Shown: in pieces, positions 54,354 to 62,727 of the stretch | How positions within the stretch are numbered: position 1 is the stretch's first letter | How the letters are laid out: every line of letters begins with the position of its first letter | NCBI RefSeq assembly: GCF_900187295.1 | Contig: NZ_LT906473.1 | Coordinates: forward strand, 2,852,001-2,916,000 | Source: Corynebacterium cystitidis | Lineage (GTDB): Bacteria > Actinomycetota > Actinomycetes > Mycobacteriales > Mycobacteriaceae | Direction of reading: 5' to 3' | DNA length: 64,000 bases | Notes under the pieces: model-generated | Told to the model about the DNA's origin: nothing | Databases searched by the model: none | Seen by the model: the letters and a program-made list of their open reading frames with translations, nothing else | Program-made: the position numbers and the translations under genes

Positions 54354-55261
54354 GCTAACGCCTCCTGTTTTCCGGTGAGTGCGATGAAGATGTCTTCCAG
54401 GCTGTGTCGCTCGCGCACCATCTGATAGATGGGTACGCCTGCGTGAACCAGCTGGACGCAGACCTCAGCAGCCTGATCATTGCTCAACCCGTCGATACGC
54501 AAGCTTCCGCGAGCAGTAGTCACCTGGAAGTGAGGCAAAAGCTTCACTGCCCGCTGGGCTTGGGGTGTGTCGATGCGCAGGGTTGGCTGGCTGGTTTCAT
54601 AGAGTTCGTCCAGCCCGCCGGAGAAAACGAGGCGGCCATGGTTAATGATGGTTAGCTCTGTGGCCATCTTCTCAATTTCAGACAGCAAGTGGCTGGACAC
54701 CAATACCGTGCGCCCCTGGTCGCGTGCCAGGGAGATGATGAGTTCCCGGATTTCTTCGATTCCGGCGGGGTCAAGCCCGTTGGTCGGCTCATCCAGGATG
54801 AGCAACTGGGGGTTGCGTACCAGCGCCATGGCGATACCGAGGCGCTGTTTCATCCCCAGCGAATAGTTTTTAACCAGCTTGTTCATCTGTTTTTCCATCC
54901 GCACTAGCGCGATGGCCTCACGCACATTGGCCTCGTCGGCATGCACAAGACGGGCAACGATACGCATGTTTTCCGCGCCGGTGAGGTGCTGGTAGCCGGA
55001 GGGCTGCTCAATAAGCGCACCGACATGCTGCACAAGCTCAGGCCGTGAGTTGGCGGTCAGCTCTTGCCCGAAGAGGCGTATAGCGCCATGGGTTGGTGTG
55101 ATCAAGCCCAGCAGCATTTTCATGGTGGTGCTTTTGCCGGAGCCGTTGGGTCCGAGCAGCCCGTGGACGCGTCCTGGTTCGATGCTTAGGTCGAGCTTGT
55201 CGACGACTACCGCCTTACCGTAGGCCTTCGTCAGCCCGTGAGTTTCAATAACTGTTGCCAT
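54350..55261 (-). CDS. ABC transporter ATP-binding protein (BcrA/MutF-like)
   Basis: 303 aa from ATG 55261 (MATVIETHGLTKAYGKAVVV), with ggaag close upstream; longer starts (55270, 55297) are possible. Walker A LLGPNGSGKSTTMKML, signature NYSLGMKQRLGIAMAL, Walker B LLILDEPTNGLDP and the H-loop VSSHLLSEIEK are all intact. The C-terminal ~80 residues are typical of the BcrA/lantibiotic immunity group. Energises the two adjacent permeases; substrates are probably antimicrobial peptides. Confidence 0.93.
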   Translation of the reverse strand: MATVIETHGLTKAYGKAVVVDKLDLSIEPGRVHGLLGPNGSGKSTTMKMLLGLITPTHGAIRLFGQELTANSRPELVQHVGALIEQPSGYQHLTGAENMRIVARLVHADEANVREAIALVRMEKQMNKLVKNYSLGMKQRLGIAMALVRNPQLLILDEPTNGLDPAGIEEIRELIISLARDQGRTVLVSSHLLSEIEKMATELTIINHGRLVFSGGLDELYETSQPTLRIDTPQAQRAVKLLPHFQVTTARGSLRIDGLSNDQAAEVCVQLVHAGVPIYQMVRERHSLEDIFIALTGKQEALA

Positions 55262-55321
55262 GTCTTCCATCATGTTTTTCCCGGCCGGGCAAAACATCGG
55301 GCTGTGGCATGAACTTGTGTG

Positions 55322-55993
55322 TCAGCCCTGGGTATGAGGATCAACCAGGCCGGTGCGGTAGGCGAAGATCACGGCGTGGACGCGGTCACGTGATCCGGTC
55401 TTGGCCAGGATGCGCCCGACGTGGGTTTTCACGGTGGCCATGGTGATGAACATGCGTTGGCTGATCTCGGTGTTGGACCAGCCCTGGGCGATGGCGATGA
55501 GGATTTCTTTCTCGCGTTCGGTCAGCCGCTCCAGGATTTTCACATCGTCTGCTCCCGGCGCGCTCACCGGCGATTGGGTGCGCAGCCGCGAGACCAATCG
55601 GGTGGTGGCACGCGGGGAGATGATCGCCTCACCTTGATGAACGGTGCGGACCGAGCGTAACAAGGTCTCCGGTTCGGTGTCTTTGAGTAAGAAACCGCTG
55701 GCACCAGCTGCGAGTCCGTTTATCACGTAGTCTTGGTCGTCGAAAGTGGTCAAGATAACTACTGAGGTATCCGGGTGGGCAGCGACAAGCTCAGCGGTGG
55801 CGCTGATCCCGTCGAGAAGCGGCATTTGCACGTCGATAAGCACAATGTCCACCGGCTGCGCGGCAGCTTTCTCGATCGCTTCCGCCCCATTGTGCGCCAT
55901 CCAGCGCACCTGCATGTCCGGCTGCGAGGACACAATCATGTTGATGCCCTCCACAAATAAGGGCTGATCATCCACTAATCCGAGTGTGATCAC
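55322..55993 (-). CDS. NarL-family response regulator
   Basis: 223 aa from GTG 55993, which overlaps the kinase stop (GTGA) and has a perfect AAGGAGG. The receiver domain is MITLGLVDDQPLFVEG with Asp54 (VLIDVQMP), T (VILTTFDDQ) and K (LLKDTEPE). The LuxR HTH is LTEREKEILIAIAQGWSNTE, with MATVKTHVGRILAKTGSRDR. Likely activates the downstream ABC operon when the sensor meets a membrane-active compound. Confidence 0.93.
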   Translation of the reverse strand: MITLGLVDDQPLFVEGINMIVSSQPDMQVRWMAHNGAEAIEKAAAQPVDIVLIDVQMPLLDGISATAELVAAHPDTSVVILTTFDDQDYVINGLAAGASGFLLKDTEPETLLRSVRTVHQGEAIISPRATTRLVSRLRTQSPVSAPGADDVKILERLTEREKEILIAIAQGWSNTEISQRMFITMATVKTHVGRILAKTGSRDRVHAVIFAYRTGLVDPHTQG

Positions 55994-57096
55994 GGCTCCT
56001 CCTTCAACGGCAGCCTCGCAGTCACGTACCACCGATTGTGCTTGTCGACGACATCCAGGCTGCCCCCAAGCAACTGCGCACGCCTGCGCATTCCCGCTAT
56101 CCCCAGCCCGGTACCAGGCTCGCTGGAGCCGGTAACCCGGTTACTTACTTCCAGGCACACTTCTGTTGGTGACCACCGCACAGTGACCTCGATTGGTCCG
56201 GTGCCGTGGGTGCGCGCATTAGTGATGGCTTCCTGGGCAATCCGGTAGAGCGTCAGAGACGTAGAGTCACGCAGATCATTTGGGGGATTGCCGATGGTGG
56301 TGAGTGCATCGGCGTCGAAAAGCAAAGAAGGAATGTCCGTGTGGCTGGCTCGTGGTTGTGCTGAGGCGGAATCGCCCTCGCGTAGGACCTCGACAACACC
56401 ACGCATTTCGCGCAGGGAATTGCGTGCGACCGTGCTGATTGTGCGTAGCGCTTGCTGCTGAGCGGCGGGCTCGGGGTGGTAGAGCGCGCCGTCAGCCTGG
56501 GCGACAACCGCGGTGAGTGAGTGGGTGACAATATCGTGAATTTCGTGGGCGATCAGCGTGCGTTGCTGGGCTTGCTGCAACTCAAATTGTTCGCGCTGGC
56601 GAGCCAACGACAGCTCAACTTCGCGGGTCCTGCTGTGTTCCTCGCGCTGGCGCAGCAGCCCCAGCATGGCAAAAACAGTCAGGAAGGTCAGCCCCCACGC
56701 CACATACAGCAAGCGTTGCTGCCACGGCTCGCGCGAAATATCGCCAACGACCAGCGTCACCGCCAGGAACACCCCAGCGTAGAGGGCGATGGCCGTGAGC
56801 AGGCGCGCTGTGCCGGTGAGATCGCGGAAAATGATGTAGGAGGCAACACAAGCTGCCACGATCACACCAGGCGTAAGCATGGGTTCAAAAGCTGCGGCGG
56901 TTAACGCGGCCAGCAGCGCCACAACAGTGGCCAGCGGCCAGCGTCGGCGCGCCAAGACTGCTACGAAAATGAGCGCAGCCAGCACATATGGGAAGGGGCG
57001 TGCCACCGTGGAGGCGCCGATAAGGCAGGTACTCGCAGCGATTGTTGCTGCCACCAGATCCAGGACACACCGCGAAGAAAAAGAAGGCACCCCCAC
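55990..57096 (-). CDS. Sensor histidine kinase
   Basis: 368 aa. Four to five N-terminal TM helices fill ~150 residues (PYVLAALIFVAVLARRRWPL and others) with almost no extracellular loop, the 'intramembrane-sensing' style common for antibiotic-response kinases. HisKA_3 box RTLIAHEIHDIVTHSLTAVV. The HATPase end is SSEPGTGLGIAGMRRRAQLL. The N-box is degraded to LYRIAQEAITNARTHG. First gene of the kinase-regulator-ABC operon. Confidence 0.92.
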   Translation of the reverse strand: MGVPSFSSRCVLDLVAATIAASTCLIGASTVARPFPYVLAALIFVAVLARRRWPLATVVALLAALTAAAFEPMLTPGVIVAACVASYIIFRDLTGTARLLTAIALYAGVFLAVTLVVGDISREPWQQRLLYVAWGLTFLTVFAMLGLLRQREEHSRTREVELSLARQREQFELQQAQQRTLIAHEIHDIVTHSLTAVVAQADGALYHPEPAAQQQALRTISTVARNSLREMRGVVEVLREGDSASAQPRASHTDIPSLLFDADALTTIGNPPNDLRDSTSLTLYRIAQEAITNARTHGTGPIEVTVRWSPTEVCLEVSNRVTGSSEPGTGLGIAGMRRRAQLLGGSLDVVDKHNRWYVTARLPLKEEP

Positions 57097-57243
57097 AGAC
57101 TAATGCTGGGCTGCCCGCAAAACGTCATACCTGGGTAGGACTGCGTGAGCGGGCATCGGAAGGAATCCGATCAAACGGGCAGTAAAGTCCTTAACCAGGA
57201 ATTACCGACTGTCGCTTCGCAGGGATTAGGAGTCCCGGTGGGA

Positions 57244-57498
57244 TCAGTAGTGATACCGACACCCGGCGATGAATATCGTCGAATCCTGGATCGAATAGAT
57301 CAACCGGTGCTCTTCATTGATGCGTCGAGACCAATAGCCACTGAAATCATGCTTTAGAGGCTCCGGTTTTCCGATGCCTCTAGTGCCGTTGCGGATAATA
57401 TCGCGGATCAACTGGTTGATTCGCTTCAACATTTTACGGTCATGCTGCTGCCACCACACATAGTCTTCCCAGGCGTGTGTGGACCAGGAAATATTCAT
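57244..57498 (-). CDS. yoeB: YoeB-family toxin
   Basis: 84 aa from ATG 57498 (MNISWSTHAWEDYVWWQQHD). mRNA interferase acting at the ribosomal A site. The E. coli YoeB active residues are kept: Glu of GKPEPLKHDFSGYWSRRI, the Arg in WSRRI, and the terminal CRYHY with its His. Full length. It follows yefM by 10 bp. Confidence 0.95.
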   Translation of the reverse strand: MNISWSTHAWEDYVWWQQHDRKMLKRINQLIRDIIRNGTRGIGKPEPLKHDFSGYWSRRINEEHRLIYSIQDSTIFIAGCRYHY

Positions 57499-57508
57499 GT
57501 TAAGGAAT

Positions 57509-57769
57509 CTATGCCTCTTCGTCGAGCAGCTCGTGGACAACACCACCGCCAGCTTCAAGCTCCGCGATGGATTCACGTAAGCGTTTGCTGTTTTCCGGCG
57601 AGCGCATAAGATACGCAGTTTCTTGCAGAGAGTTGTAATCATCTAGAGCGATCATGACAACTGGATCACGTCCGGTACGCGTAATAACGACAGGTTCCCG
57701 ATCATCAATAACGGAATCCATAACAGCTGCGTAGTTATTGCGTGATTCTGTAAAAGATATGGTTTTCAT
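57509..57769 (-). CDS. yefM: YefM/Phd-family antitoxin
   Basis: 86 aa, MKTISFTESRNNYAAVMDSV. The N-terminal Phd/YefM DNA-binding fold continues with EPVVITRTGRDPVVMIALDD, and the C-terminal tail NSKRLRESIAELEAGGG should wrap the toxin. Start behind gaggtcaag. Co-repressor of its own operon together with YoeB. Confidence 0.95.
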   Translation of the reverse strand: MKTISFTESRNNYAAVMDSVIDDREPVVITRTGRDPVVMIALDDYNSLQETAYLMRSPENSKRLRESIAELEAGGGVVHELLDEEA

Positions 57770-57789
57770 CTTGACCTCCTCACCTCGGA

Positions 57790-57851
57790 GTGTACATGAT
57801 CACGTACACCTTAAGGTGCTGTGATTGTGGTCCGAGCTGACAATGTGTACA
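57790..57851. promoter_or_regulatory. yefM-yoeB operator (TGTACA type)
   Basis: GTGTACATGATCACGTACAC (57790-57809) is a near-perfect palindrome containing TGTACA, and another TGTACA lies at 57846-57851. TGTACA is the known core bound by YefM-YoeB in E. coli. Confidence 0.75.
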
Positions 57852-57963
57852 GAAGATTCTCACCAGGACCGTACCCAAATCGTTGTCGCCTGGTATGAAG
57901 CCCAGGCATAGAGCTAGCTTGCCCGCTTGACGACGAAGGCCCGCCCCGTCGCCAACGCCCCCA
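57852..57963. other. Short gene-free stretch
   Basis: Nothing recognised between the yefM operator and the repeat cluster of the second AlbA_2 gene. Confidence 0.4.
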
Positions 57964-58041
57964 CACTCACACAGTGCGAGTCAGAGTGTGAGTCACAGTG
58001 TGACTTTTTCACAGTATGAGTCCAAGAGTGGCAGTGTGAGT
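57964..58041 (+). repeat. Short iterons over the promoter of AlbA_2 relic
   Basis: The motif CAGTGTGAGT and close variants occur at about 57972, 57984, 57996, 58012 and 58032 (spacings 12, 12, 16, 20), with inverted partners ACACTCACAC before and GCACTGTG after. It resembles a multi-site operator specific to this gene and differs from the TTTGTAATGAG sites of the paralogue. Confidence 0.8.
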
Positions 58042-58047
58042 TGCACT

Positions 58048-59136
58048 GTGGCTGTGGAGATTACGAATGAAGCGCAGCTTGTGGCTCTTATTGCCACTCT
58101 GCGGCGTCGCGGAGGCGACTGTGCCACCGTCGAGTTAAAGAGTGCGCAGGGAGGTGTCCCAGAGGATCTTCCCCGTACGCTGAGCGCTTTTGCGAATATG
58201 CTTCCGGTGGACTGATTATCCTCGGGGTTGATGAACGCGATGATTTCGCACTTCGGGGTCTTGCGGATGTTGCTAAACTTCACGCGCAAGAGGCAGTCCA
58301 TTATGATGTGCAGCCTATTCCAGGTTCGACAATAGATGACCTTGACCAGCAGCTTTCTGTGGATTTATTGTCCAGGGCCCGCGAAGCATCTCCCCGTTTA
58401 GCCCTGGTTACCGATGACGATACTCTCCTTCGCCTCATGCAGGTTGTCAGCGGCAGTGGCGAGTTAACTTTGGCTGGTAATTACGCGCTGGGCTATTATC
58501 CGCAAGGGCCTAACCCCGCTTTGGCTGTGACTGTCGCGGAACGCCTGCCAGAAAATACGCACGGCAACCGGACTCGTGATCTAGAGCGCTTTGAGGGGCC
58601 GGTCCCAGATCTGTTGCACAGCGTCATGGCGTGGGCGCACACTCACCTGAGTCGTACGCAGCGGATGTCGTCGGAAGGCGAAATGCGAGATGAATATGAA
58701 ATCCCCCTGGGAGCTGTGCGTGAAGCGGTGGCCAATGCCTTGGTTCACCGCGATCTCGGGCCTTTCACCTTGGGGGTGGGCCAGGCTATCGATATTAGGC
58801 TCACACCCGATGCCTTGATCATCAGCAGTCCTGGAGGATTGAAAGGGCTTACTGTCGAAGCGCTGAAGGGTGCGGACTTAACCCGTCGGGAAGTTAACCA
58901 GCGACTGTATGCGCTGGTCCGTCATCTGCGCACTGCCGACGGCAGCCGGATCATCGAGGGAGAAGGCGGCGGTGTCCAAACACAGTCAACCCATCAGTTT
59001 CGGCGATCTCGTTCGGCTTTCCGGCTTAAGCGCCAGCAAGGTCCGTTACGCTCTAAATTCGCTTGTCGACGCCAACGTTGTGCACATGGAAGGCAGCCAG
59101 GGCGATCGCAACACGACTTATAGCTTGCGGTCGTAG
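58048..59136 (+). pseudogene. AlbA_2 regulator paralogue, decayed
   Basis: Starts at GTG 58048 or 58054 (VEITNEAQLVALIATLRRRG). The AlbA_2 motif is TVELKSAQGGVPEDLPRTLS. A frameshift after AFANM (about 58197) is followed by ASGGLIILGVDE. Around 58290 some 60-65 residues are missing relative to the gene at 48147. The RecG-C region is well kept (AVREAVANALVHRDLGPFTL, IISSPGGLKGLTVEALKGAD, IIEGEGGGVQ). A second frameshift near 58980 puts the final winged helix (LVRLSGLSASKVRYALNSLV, GDRNTTYSL) in another frame. Confidence 0.88.
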
Positions 59137-59142
59137 TGATGA

Positions 59143-59850
59143 CTAAAGCCCGTCAGGTGAAGCCAATTTGTCGTGTCTACCGTATTGCGGGGTTTCTTCC
59201 CAGCCAGAGAGGACAGCCACGAAGCCACGGCCGGGGATCCAGGCTGGGCCACCGGAATCACCGCTGACAGTTCCTGGGGCGTCGACAAGCAAAGAAGTGC
59301 CGCGCACATGATTAATGGTTCCGCAGTGGGTTTCCCGGGAGCTAGCACCCCACAGGCAGATCGGTTCGCCTGCGCGGACTTCACTAACGGGAACGTAAGT
59401 ATCACCGGTTAGATCGTTGGGACCAGCGACAACGTGGTCGAGAAGGCGGATGCGGGCGACGTCACCGATGCCAGCAAACTGGGGTAAGAAATTAACAAAT
59501 TGGGTGAAGAAATTGGACGCTTCAACAAAGCCGATCACTTCTTTGTTCTGGTTAAACACTGGTTCACCAGCAATGCCACAATGGCCGGCGGTGTAGGCGG
59601 TGTGGTGTTCACGTTCAATGAAGCCGAGAGTGCAACTATTGTCGATGCCTATTCCGTGGAGAGCGTAGATTACGTCGCCCTGACTGACCACGGTGCCTTC
59701 TGGTGCGGAGGCATTGAGATGGCCGCTGAGCACGGAGGCACCATCCAGGGCTTCTCCTGGGATGCTGCTGGCGTCGGCTTGGGTAGCGGGCAAGGAAACG
59801 GTCGCTAGAAAAGCCGCAGCGATGGAGGCAACAGCCGTTTTGATACGCAT
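59143..59850 (-). CDS. Secreted trypsin-like serine protease
   Basis: 235 aa from ATG 59850 (MRIKTAVASIAAAFLATVSL) with a Sec signal ending near ATQADA. S1-family triad: His in TAYTAGHCGIAGE, Asp probably in GDVARIRLLD, and Ser in GTVSGDSGGPAWIPGRG. One likely disulfide is between CLWGA and HCGTI. The length is at the short end for the family. Exported; substrate unknown. Ends 6 bp from the convergent AlbA_2 relic. Confidence 0.88.
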   Translation of the reverse strand: MRIKTAVASIAAAFLATVSLPATQADASSIPGEALDGASVLSGHLNASAPEGTVVSQGDVIYALHGIGIDNSCTLGFIEREHHTAYTAGHCGIAGEPVFNQNKEVIGFVEASNFFTQFVNFLPQFAGIGDVARIRLLDHVVAGPNDLTGDTYVPVSEVRAGEPICLWGASSRETHCGTINHVRGTSLLVDAPGTVSGDSGGPAWIPGRGFVAVLSGWEETPQYGRHDKLASPDGL

Positions 59851-59970
59851 GGCGAGATCCTTTCGGGTTGTGGCCACAAACCATGGACCACTTTAGTGAC
59901 TGTGTGTTGGGGGAGGCAGGGAAACAAAAGTATGGATACATTCGGCTACCCTGATCGCCCATGCCACGTC

Positions 59971-60402
59971 TTAGGAGAAAGGCGGGGTGATGAGCAGCTC
60001 GATGCTTGTCGGTAAGATCAGTCTGTCGTCGCTAAGGGCAAAGCCTTCCGGCGACCGGAACTGCAAGGTTGCTTTATTTGACCAGCCAAGATCGCCGATC
60101 AGCCCCGGATTATCTGGATCCCTAGCTTCTTTTGATTCCACATGACCGGCAATTTGAATACTACTATCGCTAATCGCGATGGTGTGGCGTAAGAAACTGT
60201 CCGCTAAAGCTCGGGGTTCGTCGGATATTTCGATTACTGCCTCAGTTTTCTCCTGGCTCGCAAGCGCGATGCACGCAGCCCCTTCAGCAGCAGCGGTACC
60301 ACCATTCCACGCTAGGTTGCGATCCACCTTCCGGTCCCCTAGAACATGGAAAAGGGGATAGTCAGGGTAAGGATGGATAATAGTGAGGCTAAAACGCGTC
60401 AT
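59971..60402 (-). CDS. Unknown protein, 143 aa
   Basis: ATG 60402, MTRFSLTIIHPYPDYPLFHV. No signal peptide or TM helix. A mixed alpha/beta composition with GGTAAAEGAACIALASQEKT and LTSIELLITPPFS-like hydrophobic ends. No family recognised. Second gene of a pair with 60459-60896 (56-bp gap), both on the minus strand and upstream of the protease. The pairing could be a toxin/immunity or regulator/effector arrangement, but nothing in the sequence proves it. Confidence 0.65.
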   Translation of the reverse strand: MTRFSLTIIHPYPDYPLFHVLGDRKVDRNLAWNGGTAAAEGAACIALASQEKTEAVIEISDEPRALADSFLRHTIAISDSSIQIAGHVESKEARDPDNPGLIGDLGWSNKATLQFRSPEGFALSDDRLILPTSIELLITPPFS

Positions 60403-60458
60403 CGGATTCCTCCAAGTGCACACTCAAGTGGGACTAGATGCGTCCGGCAGAGCAATAT

Positions 60459-60896
60459 TCATTCTTTGCCGAACCACTGGTCTATTGCTTTTTGAATATC
60501 AACCTGGGGATCAGTTGTAAACGCAGCTATTCCATCCATGAAGGTAAGAAGGTGCATTTCCTTCGGTTCTTTGTGTGCAATAGTGGCTGCGGCTGTGGCT
60601 AGTGAATAAACGTCGGATAAATAGGCAACACTGCTGTTATTTTCCTCGCGTTCATAGGCATCCAGGAGCAGGTCATCGCGTTCTTCCATCCTGGCCACAG
60701 CTTGACGGCTAATCGCATCGAGATCATCGCCCTTTAACGCGCTGACCAGATCGGGTGGGACATCGCCAGGATGAATATATCGCAGATAACTCGCTACTAT
60801 GTGGCCCAAAATTCTGCGCCTATCAGCACTATTAAACCGACCCATTAATTGCTCGATTACGGGCCTCGATTCGGTTTCGGATTGGCGATCACCCAT
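60459..60896 (-). CDS. Unknown helical protein, 145 aa
   Basis: ATG 60896 behind agaggattc. Acidic and mostly helical (RPVIEQLMGRFNSADRRRIL, ISRQAVARMEERDDLLLDAY, SLATAAATIAHKEPKEMHLL). Soluble. No known domain recognised. Probably co-transcribed with the 143-aa gene downstream. Divergent from the DUF4143 gene 2. Confidence 0.65.
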   Translation of the reverse strand: MGDRQSETESRPVIEQLMGRFNSADRRRILGHIVASYLRYIHPGDVPPDLVSALKGDDLDAISRQAVARMEERDDLLLDAYEREENNSSVAYLSDVYSLATAAATIAHKEPKEMHLLTFMDGIAAFTTDPQVDIQKAIDQWFGKE

Positions 60897-61073
60897 GTGA
60901 ATCCTCTACAACGCTTACTGCCACGGCCTTCCGATCGTGCTCAGAGTCCTAAATCCGCACCCACCAAATATAGCAAGCAGCTGCGCTCCTTTTTTTGGGG
61001 CGGTGCGGAGACGGTTACTCCCCCGTGCTTATCGACGATCTCACCTCCTGCCCCAGTTGCACACGACACAGAT
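60897..61073. other. Gene-free upstream region
   Basis: No gene seen. Contains a cctttttttgg T-run near 60990. It leads into the iteron array. Confidence 0.4.
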
Positions 61074-61165
61074 CCGACCAAAAGTGCAGTAACTACCCGA
61101 CCGGTGGGTCACGAAGTGCCCGACCAAACGTGCAGTAGGTTCCCGACCAAACGCGCAGTAGGCCC
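61074..61165 (+). repeat. 23-bp iterons (4 units) before DUF4143 gene 2
   Basis: Units begin at 61074, 61097, 61120 and 61143, each exactly 23 bp apart. Three read CCGACCAAA(A/C)GTGCAGTA or CCGACCAAACGCGCAGTA; the second unit (61097) keeps CCGACC but is otherwise degenerate. The last unit ends 17 bp before the start codon and would cover the -35 of a promoter with TACTTT as -10. Confidence 0.93.
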
Positions 61166-61182
61166 CGTGATCAGGTACTTTA

Positions 61183-62436
61183 GTGAGTTTGTCATATCGT
61201 GTTCGCGCTCTCGACCAGAGGCTTGACTACCTTGCCCAGTATTTCACGGCTATTGCTATCGAGGGACCTAAAGCAGTCGGAAAGACTGAGACCGCTCTGC
61301 GCCGCGTGGGCGAAGTTTTTCGTATGGACTCCGCGGATGATCGGGACCGTTTCCTCGCCACCGATCTGCTTTCCAAAACGGAACAGAACCCGATTTTGAT
61401 CGACGAATGGCAGCTTCTTCCTGAGTCGTGGGATATTGTTCGCCGCACAGTCGATGCTGGTGCCCCACCCGGCAGTATTTTCTTGACAGGTTCGGCCACA
61501 CCTGCGCCAGGGGTCACCACCCACACTGGTGCGGGCAGAATCATGACCGCTCGGTTACGTCCTTTCGGTTTGTGTGAGACAACACCAGAAGAGGACGCAA
61601 TCTCCTTGGGTGATCTACTCACTGGCGAGACACAAATCGAGGCCGAGGCTACTTTTACCCTGGATGATTACATCAGGGAATTAGCTACGACGGGCCTTCC
61701 TGCCGCGTCAGCACTTCCCTCTCACGCCCAGAGTGATTTTCTGTCTGGCTACGTTCAGCGCATTGTTGATCGTGAGCTTCCGGCGCAGGGCTATACGGTT
61801 CGCAACCGTCAGGGACTGTTGTCGTGGCTGCGTGCTTATGCCCGCGCGACTGGCACGGACGCGAGTTATACCCAGTTGTTGGCGCGGGCGACTGCGGGTG
61901 ATGGCAATGCGCCGAGTAAACGGACAACCGCTGTGTATCGGGAGAAGTTGTCGGAGATTTGGATGGTGGACCCGCTGCCAGCATGGGATTCTCTGTTCCA
62001 CCTCATTCCTCGCCAGACGGTCGCACCGAAACATTATCTTGCCGACGTTGCTCTGTCCTTATATTTCGCGGGCATCCGTCCCCGCCAGCTGAATACTTCT
62101 CAGAACGCGAGTCGCTTCGGTCAGTTCTTTGAGTCTTTCGCGGTGCATAGCGCGAGGGTCGCCGGCTCCGCTCACGGGTTGAAGGCCAGTCATGTGCGGA
62201 CCAAGGGTGGTGAGCGCGAGATTGATCTTGTGCTCGAATCTCGCGACGGCGCTGTGCTCGCCTTCGAGATGAAGCTGGCCGGTCGCATCCGCGATGAAGA
62301 TGTCCGCCACCTGACCTGGCTCCGCGACCAGCTCGGCGAAGACCTCGTTGAGGCAGTGGTGCTCTACACGGGTCGATACGCTTATCGACGCCCTGACGGT
62401 GTCGCCGTTATCCCACTGTCGCTCCTCAGGGCTTAG
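61183..62436 (+). CDS. AAA/DUF4143 ATPase 2, intact
   Basis: 417 aa from GTG 61183 (VSLSYRVRALDQRLDYL). The AAA_14 domain has Walker A IEGPKAVGKTETALRR, Walker B ILIDEWQLLPESWD and sensor SIFLTGSATPAPG. The middle DUF4143 domain (KRTTAVYREKLSEIWMVDPL, VDVALSLYFAG-like segment) has a winged-helix character. The C-terminal PD-(D/E)XK-like signature is GGEREIDLVLESRDG with VLAFEMKLAG. Members of this family are common in accessory regions and of unclear role. The promoter lies under gene-specific 23-bp iterons, suggesting autoregulation. Confidence 0.9.
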   Translation: MSLSYRVRALDQRLDYLAQYFTAIAIEGPKAVGKTETALRRVGEVFRMDSADDRDRFLATDLLSKTEQNPILIDEWQLLPESWDIVRRTVDAGAPPGSIFLTGSATPAPGVTTHTGAGRIMTARLRPFGLCETTPEEDAISLGDLLTGETQIEAEATFTLDDYIRELATTGLPAASALPSHAQSDFLSGYVQRIVDRELPAQGYTVRNRQGLLSWLRAYARATGTDASYTQLLARATAGDGNAPSKRTTAVYREKLSEIWMVDPLPAWDSLFHLIPRQTVAPKHYLADVALSLYFAGIRPRQLNTSQNASRFGQFFESFAVHSARVAGSAHGLKASHVRTKGGEREIDLVLESRDGAVLAFEMKLAGRIRDEDVRHLTWLRDQLGEDLVEAVVLYTGRYAYRRPDGVAVIPLSLLRA

Positions 62437-62635
62437 GGTTTGCTGGGGCCCGGAAAGTGCGAGTCAAGATGCCATCCGACACGCAGCTAACCCCCTAACT
62501 CCTTATCGAGATTTTCCCTGGCCGCCATGCTAATCAATGGGGGTATACTGCGCCCACCACGGTTGGAACCTGTTATTACATGCAGCGCCATTCCCACCAC
62601 TCATTTCCTGGTCTTGGTAACTGATCTTGCCACGC
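62437..62635. other. Gene-free stretch
   Basis: About 200 bp between the two DUF4143 genes with no recognisable gene or terminator. Confidence 0.4.
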
Positions 62636-62727
62636 GCCAAACACTGGAATGAAATCACGCCAAATACTGGAACAGAAATTTGCCAAACACTGGAATTGAA
62701 ACGCGCCAAACACTGTAATTCACTGGT
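62636..62727 (+). repeat. 23-bp iterons (4 units) before DUF4143 gene 3
   Basis: GCCAAACACTGGAAT and near variants begin at 62636, 62659, 62682 and 62705, exactly 23 bp apart. The last copy carries one change (GG to GT) that creates TGTAAT, a possible -10, so promoter and iteron coincide. Confidence 0.94.

Noticed and set aside
57145..57357. 70-codon plus-strand frame near yoeB
   Set aside because: Half of it is antisense to the yoeB coding region, and it has no family resemblance.
61074..62727. Iteron arrays as CRISPR
   Set aside because: Units are contiguous at 23 bp with no unique spacers of spacer length, they overlap promoters, and no cas genes are present.
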